A stretch of 36,293 nt of DNA, taken from assembly GCA_022795805.1 (NCBI GenBank), contig JAAWHK010000018.1, forward strand, positions 1 to 36,293, given 5' to 3'. The notes below the pieces were generated by a model. It was not told the origin of the DNA. It was given only the letters and a program-made list of their open reading frames with translations, and ran no database searches. This stretch comes from Hungatella sp. (GTDB lineage Bacteria; Bacillota; Clostridia; Lachnospirales; Lachnospiraceae). Positions 7,362-16,006 of this stretch are shown piece after piece (within the stretch, counting starts at the first letter, position 1; each line of letters begins with the position of its first letter). The position numbers and the translations under genes are program-made.

Positions 7362-8816
7362 ATGAGAGCGGTGAAGGAGCAGGAGATCACCATGGCGGCC
7401 CCCAACTTAAATGCTGTGGCCAATGCCAGAAAGATCTCCTCCACAGGGGGATTTGTGGTCCGGAAACGATCCGCGGACGACACGTTCTACATGGGAGAGT
7501 GCAAGGGGAGCGGAAAGAATAATTACGTGGTGTCGGCGGATTACATAGACGATGCGTCCCCCGTGTTCAGGTGCAGCTGCCCCAGCAGGCAGTTTCCCTG
7601 CAAGCACAGTCTGGCCCTGCTTTTTGAGATGGCGGCCGAAAAAGAGTTTGAGATCTGTGAGATCCCCCGGGATATCCTGGACAAGAGGGAGAAGAAGGAG
7701 GCCAGGGAGGCGAAGAAGCAGGCGGGAGACGTAAAAAAGCCGGCTTCGGAGAGAAGCGCGAAAGCGGCCAAAGCGGCCAAGGCCAAGAAGATCCGAAAGC
7801 AGCTGGAGGGGCTGGCGCTGTTAAAGCAGCTGACGGACCAGCTGATGAACTGGGGCCTGGCGTCCATGGGAGGCGGGTCTCTTTTGAATTACCGGAATCT
7901 GGCAAAGCAGCTGGGCGACTACTACCTGCCCGGGCCTCTGGTGTATTTAAACCGGCTGATCCTGGAGATGGAGAAATACCAGAAAGACCAGAACCCGGCT
8001 CATTACAGCCGGTGCGTGGAGATCTTAAAGAAACTGCGGGCCCTGGAGAAGAAGGCGGTTGTATATCTGAATGACAAGCTTGAGACGGACAGCCCGGAAG
8101 CGGACGACGATGAGCTGTATGAGGAGCTGGGGGGCATCTGGAAGCTGGAACAGCTAAACGGGCTGGGACTAAAAAAGGAGAACGCCAGGCTTTTGCAGCT
8201 GTCCTTCCAGGTGGACTACGACCAGGCCAGGAAGGAGTATATGGATCTGGCCTATTGGGTGGAGCTGGACACGGGAGAGATCTGCCATACATGCAATTAC
8301 CGGCCGGTGAAAGCCCTGAAATACGTCCGGCAGGAGGATTCCTGCTTTGGCGTGATGACAGTGCCGGTGCTGAACTACTACCCGGGTCATGGTGACCGGA
8401 GAGTCAGGTGGAGCGGCGGGACCCTTAATGATGCCGGGGAGGATGTGTACCGGGAAGTCATGAAAAAGGCATTTCCCGATCTTCTGTCGGCCTCCAAGGA
8501 GGTGAAAAACCACATTAAAAATATTCTGGCAGACGATTTCTGCCCGGTGCTGGTCAGCTTTAAAGAGATCGGAACCGTGACGGGAAAAGCAGGGGCCTGC
8601 CTTGCGGTCATGGACCGGGCGGGCAGCCGGATGGAGATGAGAAGCCGGGAGCCGTGGCAGGATACGGCCTCCATGGTGCCGCTTCTGCCGGATTCCTCAT
8701 GGCTGCAGGGAGGCGTCCTGTTTGGACTCATGTACTATGACCCGGATAAGAGGCAGATGTGCATCCATCCCTGCAGCATCGTCACGGGGCAGGGGATCAT
8801 AAGACTGATGTACTAG
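7362..8816 (+). CDS. SWIM zinc-finger protein (first gene of MoxR/DUF5682/VWA operon)
   Basis: A 484-residue protein with a SWIM zinc-binding motif: Cys71-x-Cys73, six residues, Cys80-x-His82. SWIM domains bind nucleic acid or protein in other families. A lysine- and alanine-rich linker (about residues 107-150) follows, and then a long mostly alpha-helical region ending in a beta-rich C-terminus. ATG at 7362 is preceded by GGAGAGGGAGAG; a second in-frame ATG lies at 7392. It begins a tight run with a helical-repeat protein, MoxR ATPase, DUF5682 and VWA genes. SWIM proteins with these partners occur together in other bacteria to my knowledge, without an assigned function. Confidence 0.85.
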   Translation: MRAVKEQEITMAAPNLNAVANARKISSTGGFVVRKRSADDTFYMGECKGSGKNNYVVSADYIDDASPVFRCSCPSRQFPCKHSLALLFEMAAEKEFEICEIPRDILDKREKKEAREAKKQAGDVKKPASERSAKAAKAAKAKKIRKQLEGLALLKQLTDQLMNWGLASMGGGSLLNYRNLAKQLGDYYLPGPLVYLNRLILEMEKYQKDQNPAHYSRCVEILKKLRALEKKAVVYLNDKLETDSPEADDDELYEELGGIWKLEQLNGLGLKKENARLLQLSFQVDYDQARKEYMDLAYWVELDTGEICHTCNYRPVKALKYVRQEDSCFGVMTVPVLNYYPGHGDRRVRWSGGTLNDAGEDVYREVMKKAFPDLLSASKEVKNHIKNILADDFCPVLVSFKEIGTVTGKAGACLAVMDRAGSRMEMRSREPWQDTASMVPLLPDSSWLQGGVLFGLMYYDPDKRQMCIHPCSIVTGQGIIRLMY

Positions 8817-8828
8817 GAGGGGGAGACT

Positions 8829-10727
8829 ATGGATCTTAGCGTACTGTATGGACTGAGGGACAGGCTGGAGGCGGCAGCCGTGGCCGGTGTGGGCCTGATC
8901 GGGGAAGATTTCCGGTTGAAGAGGGCGGTTGAGCAGATGGAGCCCCTGGCCAAGGCCTCCCCGGTGTTTAAGAAAATCTGGCAGATGGGGTGTGGGATGC
9001 TGTCTGCGGACTGTGAGGACAGAGGCGGCGCTCTGCTGGATACGTTAGGGCTGGTGGACGCGGTTTTGTGCACCCAGGGCGGATTATTAAAGGAGGGGGA
9101 GTGGGAGCCTCTTCAGAGCGGACGGGGGACGGGGATTGCAGGCGGCCAGATTCCTTACAGCCGGATGGCGCCGGTGCTGGAAGCGTTTCGGGGGACCGGA
9201 GGCGGAAGATACGGGGTGCTCCGTGACGCCCGCAAGGCGGATCCACAGCTGTTTTCGGACTACCGCATCAAAGGTCTTATGGTGAGGGCTCTGGGAGACA
9301 GTTACGGCGAGCTGGCGGACATGGCGGCGGAGTGGCTGAAAGAGGAGGGGCGGGAGATCGTCCCGCTCCTGAAGCAGGACTTTGACCCTGAGGGAAAGCA
9401 GGAGATGGCCCGGCGCATCCAGGTCATGGAGGCTGTCATGGGCAGCGCGGAGAACGGATTCTATGTGGAAGTGCTGAAAAAGGCGAAAAAGCCGGTGCGG
9501 GAAGCAGCGATCCGTGCCCTCAGACATGACCAGAGCAATGAAAAGCTGCTTCTTGACCTGGTAAAGTCGGAGAAGGGCAATGCCAGGGAGGCCGCTTATT
9601 TCTCCCTGGCATCCATGGAGGGCGAGGAGGCCGCCGGGTACTTCAGAAAGCAGATGGACAAGAATCCGGGCAAATGGGGGGCGTATCTGGCAAATTCACC
9701 GGTCATGTGGGCCTCCGACCTGATCGCGGACCATATAAGCCGGTGGCTGGACACCTATGACGTGTCGGACATTCTGTGGAAGGATTTAAAGAAGGAGGAT
9801 CAGACAACCCTGCTGGATCTGCTGAACCGGGCGGAGGGAAAAGGTTCTCCCAGCATGTGCGCCTGCTATGAGCGGCTGTACCAGGTGGTGCCCTGGAAGG
9901 TGGCTGAGGTGTTAAAAAACTCCCTCATGAGGCAGGATGATCCTGTTTCCCCTGAACTTCGCCAGGTGGCTGAGGACATGTACGGGGCTCACGGGGATGC
10001 GTTTCTGGGCTGTGTGTTCTGGGCTGCGCTGATGGATGATAAGCCGGAACCGCTTTTTCAGCGGTTCGGCGGTTATGTAAAGCCGGAGGGGAGTGCGGAA
10101 AGCGCAGGGAAGAAAGGGGATCCCAGGGAGATCCTTGAGATCTTCTCCCATATCAAATATGAAGAGAGTCTGGGCAAATACGTGGTGTACCGGTCCGCGG
10201 CCAACGGATACACGGGCTATACGGATCCGGCCAAAATCCTGGACCACGGGCTGGATCTTCGGTGGTACGAATTTTTGCTGGGGAACAAGAACCGCTTTAA
10301 CATTCAGTGGAAGAAGGCTTACAGTTATTACGGAGGCCACTCCAACGGATTTGACGCCATGCTGGAGGGGCTGTTCAGGCCGGATATAGAGACCGTTAAG
10401 GAGGCGTACGGAAGGTATTTTTATTGGAGCGCCAGGTACCGGGGAACAGAGGCCGCGGACATCCGGATGCTGAGGCGGTGCGGCTGGACCGATTATAAGG
10501 GGCTTTTGGCCCATGTGGGCAGGAAGGATAAGAGCCAGATCATCTACAAGGTGCGCCAGGTTTTGGAGCAGCTGCCCATGACCAATGAGGAGATGGCAGC
10601 CGAGCTGGAAGGGCTTGTGGGGGAGCTGGGAAAGAAGGCAGTCAACGGGATCGGAATTCTGGAGAGATGGGTGGATGAGCTGAAGCGCGGTGCCGCGGTG
10701 GATGAACTGAAACAGAATTACCGGTGA
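8829..10727 (+). CDS. Large alpha-helical, HEAT-like repeat protein of unknown function
   Basis: A 632-residue soluble protein with no signal peptide or membrane segment. It is strongly helical. The stretch around residues 215-270 (VREAAIRALRHD, then AREAAYFSLASM) has the spacing of HEAT/armadillo-like repeats, suggesting a curved scaffold that binds a partner. The C-terminal third is aromatic-rich (YEFLLGNKNRFNIQWKKAY) and I do not recognise it. The gene is 12 bases after the SWIM gene with GGAGGGGGAGA as ribosome site, and its stop overlaps a possible GTG start of the MoxR gene. Its position suggests it is the scaffold subunit of the five-gene system, which is inference. Confidence 0.75.
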   Translation: MDLSVLYGLRDRLEAAAVAGVGLIGEDFRLKRAVEQMEPLAKASPVFKKIWQMGCGMLSADCEDRGGALLDTLGLVDAVLCTQGGLLKEGEWEPLQSGRGTGIAGGQIPYSRMAPVLEAFRGTGGGRYGVLRDARKADPQLFSDYRIKGLMVRALGDSYGELADMAAEWLKEEGREIVPLLKQDFDPEGKQEMARRIQVMEAVMGSAENGFYVEVLKKAKKPVREAAIRALRHDQSNEKLLLDLVKSEKGNAREAAYFSLASMEGEEAAGYFRKQMDKNPGKWGAYLANSPVMWASDLIADHISRWLDTYDVSDILWKDLKKEDQTTLLDLLNRAEGKGSPSMCACYERLYQVVPWKVAEVLKNSLMRQDDPVSPELRQVAEDMYGAHGDAFLGCVFWAALMDDKPEPLFQRFGGYVKPEGSAESAGKKGDPREILEIFSHIKYEESLGKYVVYRSAANGYTGYTDPAKILDHGLDLRWYEFLLGNKNRFNIQWKKAYSYYGGHSNGFDAMLEGLFRPDIETVKEAYGRYFYWSARYRGTEAADIRMLRRCGWTDYKGLLAHVGRKDKSQIIYKVRQVLEQLPMTNEEMAAELEGLVGELGKKAVNGIGILERWVDELKRGAAVDELKQNYR

Positions 10728-10744
10728 ATGGGAGGAAGAACAAG

Positions 10745-11833
10745 ATGAATGACAATCATGTGCAGAGACTGCCTGCGGAGCAGTTGTTTCAGGAAGAGAT
10801 TGATGCTCTGATTGCGGCAGAAAAGAACCCTGTCCCCCAAGGCTGGAGGATGTCCCCAAAATCGGTGTTAACCTACATCTGCGGCGGCAGATGCGGGGAC
10901 AGGGATATTACCCCCAAGTATATTGGCAGCAGGCGGCTGGTGGAGATCGCCATCTCCACCCTGGTGACCGACCGGGCGCTTCTTTTGATCGGGGAGCCGG
11001 GAACGGCCAAGTCCTGGCTGTCGGAGCACCTGGCGGCGGCCGTCAACGGCAATTCCACCAGGGTGATACAGGGAACGGCAGGGACCACGGAGGAGCAGAT
11101 CAAGTATTCCTGGAACTACGCCATGCTGATCGCGTCCGGGCCCTCCAGGGAGGCCATGATTCCCAGCCCGGTGTACAGGGCCATGGAGCAGGGGGCCATT
11201 GCGCGGGTGGAGGAGATCTCCCGGTGCGCTTCGGAGGTTCAGGACGCGCTGATCTCCATTTTGTCCGAGAAGAGAATCTCCGTGCCGGAGCTGGGGATTG
11301 AGGTTCCCGCAAAGAAGGGGTTCTCCGTGATCGCGACGGCCAACACCAGGGATAAGGGCGTCAATGAAATGTCGGCGGCTTTAAAGAGGAGATTTAATAT
11401 CGTGGTTCTTCCGGCTCCTGAAAGCCTGGAAGCGGAGATGGAGATCGTCAAATCCCGGATCACCCAGCTGTCCGGAAACCTGGATCTCAACGCCAAACTT
11501 CCTGAGGCGGAGGTGGTGGAAAAGGTGTGCACCATTTTCCGGGAACTGCGAAAAGGGGCGACACTGGACGGAAAACAGAAACTGAAAACCACGTCGGGGG
11601 TGCTGTCCACGGCGGAGGCTATCTCCCTTTTAGCCAACAGCATGGCTCTGGCGGGAAGTTTCGGCGACGGGGTCATCACGGATTACGACCTGGCGGCAGG
11701 ACTTCAGGGGGCCGTGGTGAAGGAGGATTCCAAAGACCGGAACGTATGGGAAGAATATCTGGAGAATATTATGAAAAAGCGAGGATCCAGGTGGCTATCC
11801 CTGTATGAAGAGTGTAAGGAGCTGAATCGCTGA
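10745..11833 (+). CDS. MoxR-family AAA+ ATPase
   Basis: A 362-residue AAA+ chaperone-like ATPase. Visible parts are Walker A GEPGTAKS (residues 83-90, the form typical of MoxR proteins), a Walker B region with acidic residues in ARVEEIS, sensor 1 in ATANTRD, and an arginine-finger-like KRRF in the sequence ALKRRFNIVVLP. MoxR ATPases usually pair with VWA proteins to remodel or insert a metal into a client. A GTG at 10724 is in frame, but ATG at 10745 has GGGAGG nine bases upstream and is preferred. The gene overlaps the DUF5682 start by one base. Confidence 0.9.
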   Translation: MNDNHVQRLPAEQLFQEEIDALIAAEKNPVPQGWRMSPKSVLTYICGGRCGDRDITPKYIGSRRLVEIAISTLVTDRALLLIGEPGTAKSWLSEHLAAAVNGNSTRVIQGTAGTTEEQIKYSWNYAMLIASGPSREAMIPSPVYRAMEQGAIARVEEISRCASEVQDALISILSEKRISVPELGIEVPAKKGFSVIATANTRDKGVNEMSAALKRRFNIVVLPAPESLEAEMEIVKSRITQLSGNLDLNAKLPEAEVVEKVCTIFRELRKGATLDGKQKLKTTSGVLSTAEAISLLANSMALAGSFGDGVITDYDLAAGLQGAVVKEDSKDRNVWEEYLENIMKKRGSRWLSLYEECKELNR

Positions 11834-14187
11834 TGGAGAGACAGCCTTTTGTATTTGGAATCCGCCATCTCTCCCCGGCGGGAGCTTACTACGTCAGGGA
11901 GTTTCTGGATGAGGTGAAACCGGAGATGGTGCTCATCGAAGGGCCGTCGGATTTCACGGATCTTATGGGGGAGCTGGCGGGGGAGGATGTGAAACCGCCT
12001 GTGGCAGTGATGGCCTACACCAGACAGCTGCCTGTGAGGACCATCCTCTATCCTTTCGCGGAGTATTCTCCGGAATATCAGGCGCTTTTGTGGGCAAAGG
12101 AGCACGGATGCCCCTGCAGGTTCTGCGATCTGCCGTCGGATGTTTTTCTGGGGATTCGGGCACGGCAGGAGGAAAAACGGCAGGAGGACGGTGACGGCAG
12201 CGGCAGTCAGAGCGATGAAGCAGAGGGACAGGGCGGTGACGGCTCAGGTGCGAAGGACAGCGGGGATGACCACGGCGCTGCCCGCCGCCCCTTTGACGTC
12301 TATGAAGCCCTGGATCGACAGTCTGAGGACGGGGACCATGAAACTTTCTGGGAGCGGACCATCGAGCAGTGCGCAGACAGCAGGGGATATCGGACGGGGG
12401 CCTGGGAGTTCGGCCGTGCCTTGAGGGAGCTGAGCCGGAAAGACAGGGACGAGGACGCCGAAAATCTTACGCGGGAGGCCTATATGCGCCGTGTCATAGG
12501 GCAGGTCCTTTGTGAAGGGATACAGGCAGACCGGATTGCGGTGATTGCGGGAGCCTATCACGGTGAGGGAATCCTGGGAGGCGGCCGGGCCATGAGCGAC
12601 GAGGAATTTGCGGCGCTGCCCCGTCTTGAATCCCTCAGGACTCTGATGCCCTATTCCTATTACCGCCTGTCCCAGCGCTCCGGCTACGGAGCAGGCAACC
12701 GTGCGCCGGCTTACTATGAGTATCTGTGGCAGGGACTTAAAAGGAAAGAGGCAGATTACGGGGCGCGCAGGTATTTAAGCGGACTGGGAGCATATCAGAG
12801 GGCAAACGGCGGTGTGGCATCCGCCGCGCAGGTTATGGAAGCGGCCCGTCTGGCCAGGGCTCTGGCACAGCTTCACGGAAGCAGGATTCCCACACTGAAA
12901 GATCTGCGGGACGGGGCGGTGACCTGTATGGGACAGGGAGCGTTTTCGGAGCTGGCTCTGGCGGTTGCGGACACGGAGATCGGGACGAAGATCGGAAGCC
13001 TTCCCCAGGGAGTCAGCCAGACCTCCATTCAGGCGGATTTTTATGAGAATTTGAGAGAGCTTAGGCTGGAGAAGTACAAGTCCGTGAAAGCCATGGAGCT
13101 GGATCTGGATCTTCGGGAGAATCTCAGGGTCAAGTCAAAGAAAGCGGCGTTTTTGGATCTGGAGCGGTCCTTTTTCCTTCACAGGCTCCGGGTCCTGGAC
13201 ATCCGTTTTGCCGCCGCGCAGGCCGTGAAGCAGGACAATGCCACCTGGGCAGAGAGGTGGGTTCTCCAGTGGACGCCCGAGGCGGAGATTCAGATCGTGG
13301 AGGCCGTGCTGAAAGGGGATACGGTGAGGCAGGCTGCGGCATTCCAGCTGAAGGCCAAGACTGACGCGGGCACTGGCATCAGCGAGCTGGCAAAGGTGGT
13401 GTCGGAGGCGTTTTACTGCGGCATGCCTCTTGCCCTTCACTCCGCTTTGGAAGCTTTGCAGGAGCTGGCGGTGGATGCGGTATCTGTTGTCCAGCTTGCG
13501 GACACGGCAGAAGAACTGTCCGTGGTGATCCGGTACGGAGATATCCGGAAGCTGGATCGGACCCCGCTGATTCCCATCGTGTCCCAGCTGTTTTTGCGGG
13601 CGTGCCTGATTCTGCCCGGGGAGTGCGCCTGCGACGATCAGGCGGCCACGGCTATGATTCCGGCCATAGGCAAGCTTTGCCAGGTAGGGACGGCCCATGA
13701 TTTTGTGGATTATCAGCGATTTTTGACAGTGCTTACGGAGATTGCCTCCAGGGATGACTTAAATACCCGTCTTTCGGGAGCCGCGGCGGCCATTCTTCTG
13801 GAGCAGGGCAGTATGGACAGCACGGAGCTGGGCCGGGAGGTGGAGAGACGGCTGTCAAAGGGCATTCCCGCGGAACTGGGAGCCGGATGGTTTGCGGGGC
13901 TTTCCTCCAGGAATCATTACGGGCTGATAGCCAGGCTGACGCTGTGGGAGAAGTTAAGCGATTATCTGGATACCCTGGACGGGGAGGAGTTTAAGAGGGC
14001 GCTTCTGTTTCTCAGGAGGGCGTTTGCGGACTTTACCTCCGGGGAGAAGGACCAGATTGCGGAGAATCTGGGGGAGATATGGCAGGTGAACCCGGCACAG
14101 GTCAGCGAGATACTCAACGACAGCCTGACAGAGGATGCCATGGAGTTTCTGGAGGGACTGGAAGAGTTTGATTTCGGGGATATATAG
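11833..14187 (+). CDS. DUF5682 family protein with TraB/ChaN-like N-terminal domain
   Basis: A 784-residue protein. The first 105 residues have the signature of the TraB/PrgY/ChaN/erythromycin-esterase-like fold: FGIRHLSPAGA with His12, then VLIEGP with Glu36, then a YPFAEYSPE segment. VIAGAYHGEGI with His243 closes the domain. These His and Glu residues are candidate metal or catalytic ligands by analogy. Between them lies an acidic, glycine- and serine-rich insert at about residues 112-153, probably disordered. The remaining 500 residues are helical and unfamiliar. ATG at 11833 overlaps the MoxR stop (TGATG), so translation is coupled. DUF5682 is my family call from the MoxR/VWA context and these motifs. 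Activity is unproven. Confidence 0.82.
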   Translation: MERQPFVFGIRHLSPAGAYYVREFLDEVKPEMVLIEGPSDFTDLMGELAGEDVKPPVAVMAYTRQLPVRTILYPFAEYSPEYQALLWAKEHGCPCRFCDLPSDVFLGIRARQEEKRQEDGDGSGSQSDEAEGQGGDGSGAKDSGDDHGAARRPFDVYEALDRQSEDGDHETFWERTIEQCADSRGYRTGAWEFGRALRELSRKDRDEDAENLTREAYMRRVIGQVLCEGIQADRIAVIAGAYHGEGILGGGRAMSDEEFAALPRLESLRTLMPYSYYRLSQRSGYGAGNRAPAYYEYLWQGLKRKEADYGARRYLSGLGAYQRANGGVASAAQVMEAARLARALAQLHGSRIPTLKDLRDGAVTCMGQGAFSELALAVADTEIGTKIGSLPQGVSQTSIQADFYENLRELRLEKYKSVKAMELDLDLRENLRVKSKKAAFLDLERSFFLHRLRVLDIRFAAAQAVKQDNATWAERWVLQWTPEAEIQIVEAVLKGDTVRQAAAFQLKAKTDAGTGISELAKVVSEAFYCGMPLALHSALEALQELAVDAVSVVQLADTAEELSVVIRYGDIRKLDRTPLIPIVSQLFLRACLILPGECACDDQAATAMIPAIGKLCQVGTAHDFVDYQRFLTVLTEIASRDDLNTRLSGAAAAILLEQGSMDSTELGREVERRLSKGIPAELGAGWFAGLSSRNHYGLIARLTLWEKLSDYLDTLDGEEFKRALLFLRRAFADFTSGEKDQIAENLGEIWQVNPAQVSEILNDSLTEDAMEFLEGLEEFDFGDI

Positions 14188-14228
14188 CGCCTCATTTGCA
14201 AATACATCATATGGAAGGATCGACAGCT

Positions 14229-15407
14229 ATGGATATGAGAGAGAGGATGACCCGGTGGCGTCTGATTCTGGGTCAGGAAAGTCATGATGAGTTTGAGAAA
14301 CTGGGCGGCGAAACGCTGGAACTCTCCGCCGATCAGTGGATGATGGACCAGGCTCTGGCGGCTATCTACAACAGCGCCGCAAACGGCGGCTTCGGCGGAC
14401 AGGGCGCCGGGCGGGGGCCCTCCAATCCTCAGGTTACCAGGTGGCTGGGAGACGTGAGGACTCTGTTTGACAAGGACCTGGTTAAGATCGTCCAGGCCGA
14501 CGCCATGGAGCGGTGCGGGTTAAAGCAGCTGATCTTTGAACCGGAACTTCTGGAGAATCTCGAGCCGGATGTGAACCTGGCCGCCACTATCCTTCTTTTG
14601 AAGGATCAGGTGCCCAAAAGGAGCAAGGAAAGCGTCCGGGAGTTTATGAAGAAAATCGTGGAGGAGATCAATAAACTGCTGGAGAGCGATATCAGACGGG
14701 CGGTAACGGCGGCGGTGAACCGGAAGCGCCATTCCCCCATCCCCTCTGCGTCCGCCCTGGATTTTCAGACCACCATCCGGAGGGGAATTAAAAATTACAG
14801 GCCGGAGTTGAAGAAGATCATTCCGGAACACTACTATTTCTTTGACAGGACCTCCACCACGGCGGCCAACAAGTACACCATCATCCTGGATGTGGACCAG
14901 AGCGGTTCCATGGGGGAGTCGGTGATCTATTCCTCCATTATGAGCTGTATCCTGGCCAGCATGGCTGCGGTGAAGACCCGGATCGTGGCCTTTGACACGG
15001 AGGTGGTGGATCTGACGGAGAAATGTGAAGATCCGGTGGATCTCCTGTTCGGCTTCCAGCTGGGAGGCGGCACGGACATCAACAAGTCGGTGGCCTACTG
15101 CAGCCAGTTTATAGAGAACCCTAAGAAGACGCTGTTCTTTCTGGTCAGCGATCTGATGGAAGGCGGAAACCGGGCCGCGCTTACCAGAAGGCTGTCCCGG
15201 TTAAAGGAGGACGGAGTCACGGCAGTGTGCCTTCTGGCCATTGCCGACGGCGGAAAGCCTTACTATGACGCCCAGATGGCGGGAAAGATTGCGGCCATGG
15301 GGATTCCCTGCTTTGCCTGCAGCCCCCAGAAACTTCCGGAACTTCTGGAGAGAGCTTTTAAGGGGCAGGATCTTTCGGCGCTGGCAGGGGAGGAGATCAT
15401 GCAGTGA
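14229..15407 (+). CDS. VWA domain protein with intact MIDAS
   Basis: A 392-residue protein, last gene of the five-gene operon. The N-terminal half is helical and begins MRERMTRWRLILGQES. The C-terminal half is a von Willebrand A domain. Its metal-ion-dependent adhesion site is complete: Asp223-x-Ser225-x-Ser227 (DQSGSMGES), the threonine in GGGTDIN and the aspartate in VSDLMEGG. VWA proteins partner MoxR ATPases and bind clients through the metal. The frame is open from TTG 14196, with other ATGs at 14211 and 14235. ATG at 14229 is chosen because GGAAGGA lies nine bases upstream. No clear terminator follows, only GC-rich hairpins at 15434-15460. Confidence 0.92.
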   Translation: MDMRERMTRWRLILGQESHDEFEKLGGETLELSADQWMMDQALAAIYNSAANGGFGGQGAGRGPSNPQVTRWLGDVRTLFDKDLVKIVQADAMERCGLKQLIFEPELLENLEPDVNLAATILLLKDQVPKRSKESVREFMKKIVEEINKLLESDIRRAVTAAVNRKRHSPIPSASALDFQTTIRRGIKNYRPELKKIIPEHYYFFDRTSTTAANKYTIILDVDQSGSMGESVIYSSIMSCILASMAAVKTRIVAFDTEVVDLTEKCEDPVDLLFGFQLGGGTDINKSVAYCSQFIENPKKTLFFLVSDLMEGGNRAALTRRLSRLKEDGVTAVCLLAIADGGKPYYDAQMAGKIAAMGIPCFACSPQKLPELLERAFKGQDLSALAGEEIMQ

Positions 15408-15433
15408 TCCTCCCTGGAAACATCTGTTTGCTT

Positions 15434-15460
15434 TCGGGCCGGACATACGGGAGGGCCCGA
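15434..15460 (+). repeat. GC-rich inverted repeat after the VWA gene
   Basis: TCGGGCC (15434-15440) can pair with GGCCCGA (15454-15460) around a 13-base loop. A second GC-rich pairing (GCCCCTG with CAGGGGGC) follows within about 50 bases. No T-run comes after either one, so they are not classical intrinsic terminators, although they may slow transcription at the end of the operon. Confidence 0.4.
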
Positions 15461-15539
15461 GAGATGCGCCCCTGGGCAGCGAAGCAGCCCTTGCGGCAGG
15501 GGGCAGGTTATGGGTTACATTGGCTGTGGATGGCTGCGG

Positions 15540-15944
15540 CATAAAAAGTCTGACAAAAATATCAAGGAAGTCTATACAATTGTCCTTATAATGGACCATA
15601 CGCTGCCTGTCGTTTCACCACAGGAGGAGGGAGCGTGTTGGGAGGGGCCGGCCGGTAAACTGGAGGCGTGGCTCACCTTTATCTCGTCTGACAGATCGGG
15701 GGATATTCTGAGGGTCTTTAACACATATCCTGAATTTCGGGAGTTATATAAGGAAGTGTTCGAGTTTCGGTATCAAAAGAAGGAGTTGATCAGTATGTAT
15801 TCAGAGGCTTTGAGGATTCTGGACACCAATACCATTGAGTATATGGCAGAGCAGCAGAGGAAACAGATTCGGAGATTAAATAAAAAGCTGGAGCAGGAAG
15901 TGCGGCGTCTCACTGCGCTGCTGAACGAAAAGCAAGACGCGTGA
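15540..15944 (+). pseudogene. Remnant of PD-(D/E)XK nuclease family transposase (Rpn-like)
   Basis: The open frame 15510-15944 encodes 144 residues. The last 95 residues match the C-terminal region of the abundant clostridial PD-(D/E)XK transposase-nucleases: LEAWLTFIS, then YPEFRELYKEVFEFRYQKKEL and SEALRILDTNTIEYM, ending in a charged coiled coil. Upstream, KNIKEVYTIVLI looks like the family's core beta-strand. The roughly 50-60 residues normally between these two blocks, and the whole catalytic N-terminus, are absent. I read this as an internally deleted, inactive copy. No good ribosome site precedes the first ATG (15510); one at 15591 is possible. It could alternatively be a small expressed protein, but loss of the nuclease core argues against activity. 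Confidence 0.65.
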
Positions 15945-16006
15945 CAGCCCGCCGGATTTCGCCTGATGCGGGGAAAGGGAAAACGTGAACGTACGGATTT
16001 CCCTGC

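Noticed and set aside
9912-10859. Minus-strand open frame of 315 codons across the helical-repeat and MoxR genes
   Set aside because: It spans two real genes antisense, and its translation has no recognisable motif. It is a shadow frame.
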